Below, one piece after another: positions 1 to 5,026 of a DNA stretch of 5,280 bases (position 1 is its first letter; each line of letters begins with the position of its first letter). Where the stretch lies: the NCBI GenBank assembly GCA_947176515.1, contig CAMWQZ010000122.1, forward strand, positions 1 to 5,280, in the 5' to 3' direction. This DNA is from an uncultured Bacteroidales bacterium (GTDB lineage: Bacteria; Bacteroidota; Bacteroidia; Bacteroidales; Muribaculaceae). The notes beneath the pieces were generated by a model. The model ran no database searches, was not told where the DNA came from, and saw nothing but the letters and a program-made list of their open reading frames with translations. A program made the position numbers and the translations under genes.

Positions 1-54
1 CCGAGATCTACACGCGTAAGATCGTCGGCAGCGTCAGATTTGTATTAGAGACAG
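1..54 (+). other. Illumina Nextera i5 adapter contamination (non-genomic)
   Basis: Bases 1-13 (CCGAGATCTACAC) match the 3' part of the Illumina P5 sequence. Bases 14-21 (GCGTAAGA) match the Nextera i5 index known as S517/N517. Bases 22-35 (TCGTCGGCAGCGTC) match the Nextera Read 1 primer tail. Bases 36-54 match the 19-base Tn5 mosaic end AGATGTGTATAAGAGACAG except for two substitutions, G to T at base 40 and A to T at base 46. The order and orientation are exactly those of a tagmented library molecule reading into its insert, so this is an untrimmed adapter read-through at a contig end and not biology. Nothing here should be annotated as a gene or transposon. Confidence 0.97.
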
Positions 55-105
55 GACATAATAGCCAAACGTTACATCGACTTGTTCAAACGCATATTAA
101 AATGA
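55..105 (+). CDS. 3' end of an unidentified upstream gene, cut by the adapter
   Basis: In the frame starting at base 55 the genomic sequence reads DIIAKRYIDLFKRILK and then stops at TGA 103-105. The stop overlaps the ATG at 102 of the methyltransferase gene (ATGA), the same arrangement as the next junction downstream. The residues look like a basic amphipathic C-terminal helix. That and the overlap make a real coding end likely, but 16 residues are too few to name a family. The frame is closed upstream by a TAG at 46-48 inside the adapter, so the rest of the gene is missing from this assembly. Confidence 0.5.
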   Translation, partial: DIIAKRYIDLFKRILK

Positions 106-647
106 AGAAGAAAACAATCTGGGATATGAACCGTCCGTCGGTCGAGGATTTCCGCCAGCGAGAAAAAATGCCGCTGACGGTGGTCGTTGACAACGTGCGT
201 TCGCTCAATAATATAGGTTCAATCTTTCGCACGTCTGATGGCTTTGCGGTAGAGAGAGTTCTGCTTTGCGGCATATCGGCTACTCCGCCATCGCCCGAAA
301 TTCACAAGACGGCTCTTGGTGCAGAAGATTCTGTAGAGTGGAGCTACTACTCGACAACAGCCGAGGCGATAAGCGAGCTTAAATCTAAGGGCACGGTTTT
401 ATGTTGTCTTGAACAGGTTATCGACAGCGTGGCTCTCCAAGATTTTAAGCCTGACTTTGCAGCTGGAAAAAAATATGCGTTTGTTGTTGGCAATGAAGTC
501 GATGGTGTTGACCCGGCGGTTGTCGATAGTTGCGACGTCTGCATCGAGATTCCCCAGCTTGGGACAAAACATTCTCTCAATGTCGCCGTGTCGGCTGGCA
601 TTGCAATGTGGCACTTTTTTCAATCATATCTTAAATTGAAATTATGA
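102..647 (+). CDS. SpoU/TrmH-family RNA 2'-O-ribose methyltransferase
   Basis: A 181-residue cytoplasmic enzyme predicted to transfer a methyl group from S-adenosylmethionine to a ribose 2'-hydroxyl in tRNA or rRNA. The three SPOUT signature motifs are present in order. Motif 1 is DNVRSLNNIGSIFRT at residues 30-44, with the family's catalytic arginine at R43. Motif 2 is VVGNEVDGVD at 128-137. Motif 3 is IEIPQLGTKHSLNVAVSAG at 148-166. Motifs 2 and 3 build the knotted cofactor site in this family. The protein is essentially a bare catalytic domain: it lacks the N-terminal substrate-binding domain of RlmB-like members, so the RNA and nucleotide it modifies cannot be told from sequence. The ATG at 102 is preferred over M9 because it overlaps the stop of the preceding frame and gives an N-terminus in keeping with compact Bacteroidota members. 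Its stop overlaps the next gene by four bases (ATGA), which suggests translational coupling. Confidence 0.93.
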   Translation: MKKKTIWDMNRPSVEDFRQREKMPLTVVVDNVRSLNNIGSIFRTSDGFAVERVLLCGISATPPSPEIHKTALGAEDSVEWSYYSTTAEAISELKSKGTVLCCLEQVIDSVALQDFKPDFAAGKKYAFVVGNEVDGVDPAVVDSCDVCIEIPQLGTKHSLNVAVSAGIAMWHFFQSYLKLKL

Positions 648-1582
648 ACAGCAATCAGACTATAATATTTCCTCAGCCACTGGTCGATGGCGATAAAATA
701 GTGTTTTGCACACCGGCAGGCACGATAAATCCCGAAAAGGTCGAGAAAGCAGCCGATGTGCTCCGTGAGCAAGGTTGGGAAGTTGAGATTATGCCTCACG
801 CACTTGGCAAGTCGGGTAGCTATAGCGGCACGGCTGACGAGCGCTATGATGATTTCAGTCGTGCGCTGCTCGACCCTGAAGTAAAGGCTATTGTCTGCTC
901 ACGCGGCGGCTACGGAGTCGTTCATATCCTCGACCGTCTGGCGGAACTCGACTTGCGCGCAAATCCCAAATGGATTGCCGGATTTTCAGATATTTCGGCC
1001 TTACATGCCCTTATGGCAGTCAATGGCATTGCGAGCATCCACTCGTCAATGGCTGCTCAGCTGATGCTGGGTCCTGACGATGAAGACAATGCTTCGTTCT
1101 TTGCCATTCTGCGCGGCGAGCGTCCGGCTTACACTTTCGACGGTCATGGATTTGACCGTTGCGGCATAGCTACAGGCAAGCTTCTTGGTGGTAACGTAGC
1201 GGTTCTCGCTGAACTTATCAGCACGCCCTATGATATCATCAAGCCCGGCACAATTTTATTTATAGAGGACATCGCCGAACCGATATATAAAATTGAACGC
1301 ATTATGTATCAGCTTAAAATGAGTGGTGTGCTCGAGGGCCTCAACGGTCTAATAGTCGGGCAATTCACTGATTACAAGCCTGATGAAAACCATGCAGACA
1401 TGTATGAGATGATTCGCGATATGGTAGCTCCCTACGACTATCCGGTCGCATACAATGCTCCTATCGGCCATGTCGATCATAACATACCGCTGATTGAGTC
1501 TGCGCAAGTTACGCTAAAGGTCAGTCCGTCAGAGCGCAACAGCCTAATTTTCCATCGTTCTCCATCAGAGTCTAACAACTAA
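644..1582 (+). CDS. ldcA: LD-carboxypeptidase (S66 family), murein recycling
   Basis: A 312-residue protein of the LdcA/MccF family of serine peptidases. Known LdcA enzymes remove the terminal D-alanine from murein tetrapeptides in the cytoplasm, so that the tripeptide can be reused for cell-wall synthesis. There is no signal peptide, in keeping with that location. The substrate-loop motif SRGGYG is at residues 86-91. The nucleophile is S115 in GFSD. The other triad residues are E208 in FIEDIAEPIYKIER and H276 in NAPIGHVDHN. The 68-residue spacing between Glu and His matches Pseudomonas aeruginosa LdcA (S115, E217, H285), and the length is typical, so the protein appears intact. The ATG lies within the stop of the methyltransferase gene (ATGA overlap). 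The MccF branch, which cleaves microcin C-type toxins, shares this fold. The housekeeping-like setting makes LdcA more likely, but sequence alone does not settle the substrate. Confidence 0.92.
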   Translation: MNSNQTIIFPQPLVDGDKIVFCTPAGTINPEKVEKAADVLREQGWEVEIMPHALGKSGSYSGTADERYDDFSRALLDPEVKAIVCSRGGYGVVHILDRLAELDLRANPKWIAGFSDISALHALMAVNGIASIHSSMAAQLMLGPDDEDNASFFAILRGERPAYTFDGHGFDRCGIATGKLLGGNVAVLAELISTPYDIIKPGTILFIEDIAEPIYKIERIMYQLKMSGVLEGLNGLIVGQFTDYKPDENHADMYEMIRDMVAPYDYPVAYNAPIGHVDHNIPLIESAQVTLKVSPSERNSLIFHRSPSESNN

Positions 1583-1595
1583 TACCTAAATTCCT

Positions 1596-3284
1596 ATGAA
1601 AAGTCTTTTGCGTTTAGTCTCGGCGACGTTTTTGTTTTCGCTCTTTGCCTCTGCTGCACATGCAGATATACCTGTCGGTTATTACAACGAACTCAATGGA
1701 AAGAAAGACGCCGAACTGAAAACGGCTGCCTATAACATCATTCGCAACTTCACAAGTGTATCATCCTATAGTAATCTGCCGTCATATTTCCGCGAGACAG
1801 ACGTGCGCCCCGGCACTGAATTCTGGTGGGACATGTACTCTGATATGGATGTCAACATCTATATCCAGTTCGGCACCTATATGAACCGCGAGCACTCTTT
1901 CCCCAAGAGCTGGTGGGGTAGCACAAGCGCGACAGCGACAAATTATAAGGCATACACTGACCTCAACCATCTGTATCCAGGTGAGGCCAAGGCAAATCAG
2001 GCAAAGAGCAACTATCCGCTCGGCGAAGTGCGCACACCGGGTAAATTTGACAATGGTGTTACTAAGGTCGGAGCACCTGTTGCCGGACAGGGCGGAGGAG
2101 CTGCCTATGTCTTTGAGCCCGATGATGAGTACAAAGGTGACTTTGCCCGAACATATTTCTATATGGTGACGTGCTATCAGGACTATAAGTGGGCGACCAA
2201 TTATATGTATATGCTCCAGCAAAATGATTATCCGACGCTTAACCAATGGTCTGTCAACATGCTGCTGAAATGGGCGCGACAGGATGAGGTCAGCGACAAG
2301 GAGCGTATGCGTAACGAAGTTGTCTACAGCATCCAGAATAATAGAAACCCGTTTATCGACTTCCCCGACCTCGCTGAATATATATGGGGTGACAAGGTGG
2401 GCGAAACATTTTATGTTTCTTCTGCCGTAACGCCTCCTGCCGGAGACGCAATCCTCCATGCACCCGTGTCAGACACTGCTGTTGATTTTGGCCAGGTCGC
2501 TATAGGATCTGATGGTAAAGCTTCACTTTTTGTAAGAAGCGAGAATTTCCGCAATCCCATCACGATGTTTCTCTTCAGCGGTGACAAAGATATGTTTAAT
2601 ATCGCAACGAAATCCATACCAGCCAACCTCTCTAACCGTGCTGACGGTTATTGGCTTGATATAACATACTCTCCAACGTCGCTTGGCATGCATGAAACAA
2701 AGCTGCAGCTGATAGCAGACGATTTGGACTCGGCTCCGCCGGTTGTGTATTTACGCGGCGAGTGCTTGGAGAAACCTGTTCTGACTGCATGCACAGCTCT
2801 TGAACCGTCCGATATCACCGAGAGCGATTACAGTGCCAACTGGTCGACCCCTGACGGCGAAGTGGTCGATTATTGGATTATCACCAGAACCAAATATGTC
2901 AATGGCGCCCAGGAGTCAGAGGAAATCCTCGCCGAAGGCTCGCCGTGGACTATTTCAGGCTTCGATAGCAGTGATTTCGAGAGTTATTCGGTCCAGTCGG
3001 TTAGACTTGGTGAGCGTTCGCCGATGTCAAATGTTGTTTTCGTCCGCCATGCCGGTATAACTGGCGTCGAGATTGACGAACCGTTGACCGTGACAGCGTT
3101 CCCCGGCATCATTCGCTTTGACTGCGCTAATCCTCAGACAGGCTGCCGTATTCATGATATTACTGGTCGCTTAGTCCAGACCATTGACCGAATCGAGCGC
3201 GACATGGACATCACCATCCCCCTCGGAGTCTACTTTATCACCACCGACCAACACCACACCCCCATCAAAATCGCCGTGAGATAA
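1596..3284 (+). CDS. secreted endonuclease I-family DNase with T9SS sorting tail
   Basis: A 562-residue multidomain exported nuclease. Residues 1-23 form a signal peptide with probable cleavage after AHA, before DIP. The endonuclease I domain covers about 27-266. It shows NREHSFPKSWWG (97-108, putative general base H100), DLNHLYP (122-128), the conserved N134 followed by SNYPLGEV, FEPDDEYKGDFARTYFYM (173-190) and NNRNPFIDFPDL (248-259). These are the usual blocks of this metal-dependent, non-specific nuclease family. Residues 288-391 resemble an ASPM/Hydin-type Ig-like domain (DFGQVAIGSDGKASLFV) and 394-484 an Fn3-like domain. Residues 497-562 end in a T9SS type A-like tail (DITGRLVQ, then PLGVYFIT and a basic end), which predicts export across the outer membrane and surface attachment or release. 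Likely roles are scavenging of nucleotides or phosphate, or clearing extracellular DNA; these are inferences. It starts 13 bases after ldcA and probably shares its transcript. Substrate preference (DNA or RNA) is not decided by sequence. Confidence 0.92.
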   Translation: MKSLLRLVSATFLFSLFASAAHADIPVGYYNELNGKKDAELKTAAYNIIRNFTSVSSYSNLPSYFRETDVRPGTEFWWDMYSDMDVNIYIQFGTYMNREHSFPKSWWGSTSATATNYKAYTDLNHLYPGEAKANQAKSNYPLGEVRTPGKFDNGVTKVGAPVAGQGGGAAYVFEPDDEYKGDFARTYFYMVTCYQDYKWATNYMYMLQQNDYPTLNQWSVNMLLKWARQDEVSDKERMRNEVVYSIQNNRNPFIDFPDLAEYIWGDKVGETFYVSSAVTPPAGDAILHAPVSDTAVDFGQVAIGSDGKASLFVRSENFRNPITMFLFSGDKDMFNIATKSIPANLSNRADGYWLDITYSPTSLGMHETKLQLIADDLDSAPPVVYLRGECLEKPVLTACTALEPSDITESDYSANWSTPDGEVVDYWIITRTKYVNGAQESEEILAEGSPWTISGFDSSDFESYSVQSVRLGERSPMSNVVFVRHAGITGVEIDEPLTVTAFPGIIRFDCANPQTGCRIHDITGRLVQTIDRIERDMDITIPLGVYFITTDQHHTPIKIAVR

Positions 3285-3319
3285 CAAATTGAATAATAAA
3301 AATTTAAAGCATTAATGTT

Positions 3320-4201
3320 ATGAAACTTGTTGTTAAACTCGCTATAATTGTCTTTCTGTTTTCAGCATTGATATGTAGAGCTAAATCGCCATCAATAACT
3401 GTAACATGGGACAAGCTTGACGAAAACGATACAATCATTATTAATGGAAGAATATATGCCGCTTTGGGAAATGAATACTTTCATTTTCGCGATAATATCT
3501 GCATGTCATACCCAAAACTGAACGAGGGAAGAGTTAGTAAGGAATTAGAAAACAGCTTAATAAGAGGCTACATTTACCCAGAGCCATACATTTCGGAATG
3601 GGTGCGCCCAGTTCTTCCCAAGGCAAAGAATCTTGAAGCTCTACCTTATTTCATTAGTATGTACTGTGATAATAGATACAGCTTGCCGGAATACATTCGC
3701 TCATGCTATGGCCATTATCTATATGACTTATGTACTCAATATATTCAAGATGAGCAATTATACAAATTGGGGCAAAAGATGGCTCTCCGTCATAAATTAG
3801 GCTACTCCCATGAAAAATGGAATCCAATGCCTGGTTATATTCAAGAAAAAGCCATGATTGACGGTTCGATTTACGGCGTTGATTCGTTAAGGGTTAGGGC
3901 TATAGCTCATAACGACCGTGAAGCGTTGTCAAAATTAGAGAAATATTATCAAAACATCGGAAATGACAAAGGCATTGCTATATATTATAAGGTTATGCTC
4001 GGATATCGTGATAATGGAGATTTGGCCGAAAGGTTCTTTAAAGTATTAGAACCCTATCTATCCAAAACGCCTGAATATCGTGCAGTAATTAAAGATGTAT
4101 TGATTAGGGCAGCTCTATGTGATAAAAACGAACGAGCAGCTGCACTATGTGACTCTCTGGGCTTCTCATTCTGTGACTACCGATTGCCACAGCTTGAGTG
4201 A
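3320..4201 (+). CDS. exported protein of unknown function
   Basis: A 293-residue protein that I do not recognise. It opens with a signal peptide: basic residues K2 and K6, a hydrophobic core at 7-18, and a possible signal peptidase I site after CRA (residues 19-21). The cysteine at 19 lacks a proper lipobox, so a lipoprotein is unlikely. The first 65 or so mature residues look beta-rich (SITVTWDKLDENDTIIING). From about residue 100 the chain is rich in helix-forming and aromatic residues. Around 198-282 it resembles stacked helical hairpins of TPR or Sel1 type, without a clean consensus. No catalytic motif stands out. Cysteines are fairly frequent (C19, C61, C116, C129, C138, C267, C277, C285), so disulphides are possible if it is periplasmic. 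It lies 35 bases after the nuclease gene with no visible promoter or terminator between them, but it is clearly AT-richer, which suggests a different origin. The coding call is supported by length, the signal peptide and an intact frame. Confidence 0.8.
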   Translation: MKLVVKLAIIVFLFSALICRAKSPSITVTWDKLDENDTIIINGRIYAALGNEYFHFRDNICMSYPKLNEGRVSKELENSLIRGYIYPEPYISEWVRPVLPKAKNLEALPYFISMYCDNRYSLPEYIRSCYGHYLYDLCTQYIQDEQLYKLGQKMALRHKLGYSHEKWNPMPGYIQEKAMIDGSIYGVDSLRVRAIAHNDREALSKLEKYYQNIGNDKGIAIYYKVMLGYRDNGDLAERFFKVLEPYLSKTPEYRAVIKDVLIRAALCDKNERAAALCDSLGFSFCDYRLPQLE

Positions 4202-4232
4202 TTTAAATCCAATTTTATTGCCTACAAGAACT

Positions 4233-4386
4233 ATGGCCTTGTTTCGTAAATTAAATGTCATAATTCCGCTACTATTCTTTAGATGAGGTACAAACGCCTC
4301 ATAGACGATTCGACCTTGGCATTTACGACTCTAAAATGCTTGATTTCGCAGACGGTAACTACACATTATATACCGTGAAGAGATGA
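4233..4386 (+). pseudogene. possible gene remnant or frameshifted small secreted protein
   Basis: This lies in the 291-base gap between the exported protein and the toxin-antitoxin operon. An ATG at 4233 gives MALFRKLNVIIPLLFFR and then stops at TGA 4284-4286, which looks like the start of a signal peptide. In the next frame (+1), a stretch open from 4264 to the TGA at 4384-4386 reads protein-like sequence, including RRFDLGIYDSKMLDFADGNY and then TLYTVKR at the end. A single frame change between about 4275 and 4284 would join the two parts into a roughly 50-residue exported peptide. A larger internal deletion in an older gene would look the same. No family was recognised. The frames are short enough that chance is possible, hence the low confidence. 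Confidence 0.35.
4283..4302. repeat. short inverted repeat (hairpin)
   Basis: ATGAGG at 4283-4288 and CCTCAT at 4297-4302 are perfect inverted arms around an 8-base loop (TACAAACG). The stem is only 6 bp and no T-run follows on the plus strand, so it does not read as a standard intrinsic terminator. It sits where the two reading frames of the possible remnant meet. It could be a weak RNA hairpin after the exported-protein gene, a scar of a past rearrangement, or chance. Confidence 0.4.
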
Positions 4387-4436
4387 TTGTCGTTCGTTAT
4401 AATGTACGTTAAAAAGCATGTTAAGCAATATAATTG

Positions 4437-4468
4437 GTTGCAAGTGTTATACAATTGTATTACTTTTG
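4437..4468 (+). promoter_or_regulatory. Bacteroidota-type promoter of the toxin-antitoxin operon
   Basis: TACTTTTG at 4461-4468 matches the Bacteroides -7 consensus TAnnTTTG exactly. GTTG at 4437-4440 lies 20 bases upstream and fits the -33 element (consensus TTTG, spacing about 19-21). Transcription would start around 4472-4476, giving a short leader of roughly 20 bases before the antitoxin ATG at 4493. The leader is AT-rich with no Shine-Dalgarno sequence, as is usual in this phylum. The position directly ahead of the antitoxin gene supports the call. Confidence 0.75.
4446..4463. promoter_or_regulatory. putative antitoxin operator 1, near-palindrome
   Basis: GTTATACAATTGTATTAC matches its own reverse complement at 16 of 18 positions. 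Its core ATACAATTGTAT (4449-4460) is a perfect 12-base palindrome. It lies between the two promoter elements and runs into the first three bases of the -7 element, where a bound repressor would block RNA polymerase. Ribbon-helix-helix antitoxins commonly bind short palindromes in their own promoters, so the antitoxin or its toxin complex is the expected ligand. That binding is inferred. Confidence 0.55.
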
Positions 4469-4471
4469 TGT

Positions 4472-4487
4472 TATAATTAAAATTATA
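4472..4487. promoter_or_regulatory. putative antitoxin operator 2, palindrome near the transcription start
   Basis: The arms TATAATT (4472-4478) and AATTATA (4481-4487) are perfect inverted repeats around AA. The site overlaps the predicted transcription start and leader, just before the antitoxin ATG. The 8-base word GTGTTATA occurs at 4444-4451 and again at 4468-4475, so the left edges of both candidate operators are direct repeats 24 bases apart. Chance palindromes are common in AT-rich sequence, so this site is weaker than the first. Confidence 0.4.
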
Positions 4488-4492
4488 TCGTT

Positions 4493-4738
4493 ATGAATAC
4501 AGTTTCAGTAAGAAAACAAACTTCTTTCCGTCTTAGTGAAGATTTACTATCTCGCCTCCAGGAAGAAGCAAAGCGCCACAATCGTAGCCTTAACAATCTG
4601 GTTGAAAGTGTTTTAATGGCTTTTGTTGCGGAACGTCCTAATAAAATCACGCAAGCCGCAATGCGAGAAGCTGAGGAAAATAATAATCTTGAAACTCTCG
4701 ACCTCCAGAACTTCCGCAGTTTTGTTGATTCGCTATGA
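4493..4738 (+). CDS. ribbon-helix-helix antitoxin of a type II toxin-antitoxin pair
   Basis: An 81-residue protein. Residues 3-13 (TVSVRKQTSFR) form the DNA-contacting beta strand, followed by helix 1 (about 14-29, LSEDLLSRLQEEAKRH) and helix 2 (about 31-46, RSLNNLVESVLMAFVA). This is the usual MetJ/Arc-type fold, in which a dimer inserts a two-stranded sheet into the DNA major groove. Residues 51-81 are acidic and helical and end in a hydrophobic FRSFVDSL. This is the expected toxin-wrapping tail. It should neutralise the YafQ-like toxin and repress the operon at the palindromes just upstream. Its TGA overlaps the toxin ATG (ATGA), so translation is probably coupled with the antitoxin made first. 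DinJ plays the same role for E. coli YafQ. I cannot assign a named antitoxin subfamily. Confidence 0.88.
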   Translation: MNTVSVRKQTSFRLSEDLLSRLQEEAKRHNRSLNNLVESVLMAFVAERPNKITQAAMREAEENNNLETLDLQNFRSFVDSL

Positions 4739-5004
4739 TTACCTTAAAGCTTACTTCTCAATTCAAAAAAGACCTTAAGCGTTACAAGAACAACCATATT
4801 GTTTTAGACAAACTTGAAGCAATTCTTAATTTGCTTGCGGAAGGTAAGCCGATTCCAGAGAAAAATAGACCTCACATGCTTACAGGTAACTATAAAGGAC
4901 ACATGGAGTGTCATGTAGAAAGTGACACTTTACTCATATGGTGGGATAAAGTTGTAGGGGTCATAACCTTGGTGCGTTTCGGTTCCCACGCCGAATTATT
5001 TTAA
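4735..5004 (+). CDS. yafQ: YafQ-family mRNA interferase toxin (RelE/ParE superfamily)
   Basis: An 89-residue basic toxin. Members of this family cut mRNA within the ribosome and arrest translation until the antitoxin is restored. The N-terminal part (KLTSQFKKDLKRYKNN) is the typical strand and lysine-rich helix. The conserved second half carries H47 in RPHMLTGNYKG, H60 in ECHVESD, D64 followed by TLLIWW, and H85 and F89 in RFGSHAELF. These line up with E. coli YafQ H50, H63, D67, H87 and F91, with identical spacing over the first three, so the active site appears complete and the toxin functional. The length is normal. It overlaps the antitoxin stop by four bases. The gene symbol reflects family membership, not proven orthology. 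Confidence 0.92.
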   Translation: MITLKLTSQFKKDLKRYKNNHIVLDKLEAILNLLAEGKPIPEKNRPHMLTGNYKGHMECHVESDTLLIWWDKVVGVITLVRFGSHAELF

Positions 5005-5026
5005 GCCTAAAACAATTTAATTTATA

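Noticed and set aside
36..54. Mosaic end taken as a real Tn5/IS50 transposon end
   Set aside because: It is joined directly to Illumina P5, index and Read 1 primer sequence, so it comes from library preparation and not from a transposon in the genome.
644..1582. MccF-type microcin immunity peptidase as part of a bacteriocin system
   Set aside because: The fold and triad are shared with LdcA, but no microcin or transport genes are nearby, and the neighbours are housekeeping-like.
1782..2459. Long 225-residue open frame on the minus strand inside the nuclease gene
   Set aside because: It is fully antisense to well-conserved endonuclease I motifs, has no recognisable domain and reads as a codon-bias shadow.
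3285..3319. Promoter or terminator between the nuclease and the exported-protein gene
   Set aside because: The 35 bases are AT-rich, but I see no TAnnTTTG element and no stable hairpin followed by a T-run. Either may exist in a weaker form that cannot be supported.
3320..3382. Lipoprotein signal in the exported protein (cysteine at residue 19)
   Set aside because: The residues before the cysteine (ALI) do not fit a lipobox, which needs a small residue at -1. A signal peptidase I site after CRA fits better.
5005..5026. Terminator after the toxin gene
   Set aside because: The 22 bases contain no inverted repeat, so read-through into the WYL-type gene is more likely than a stop.
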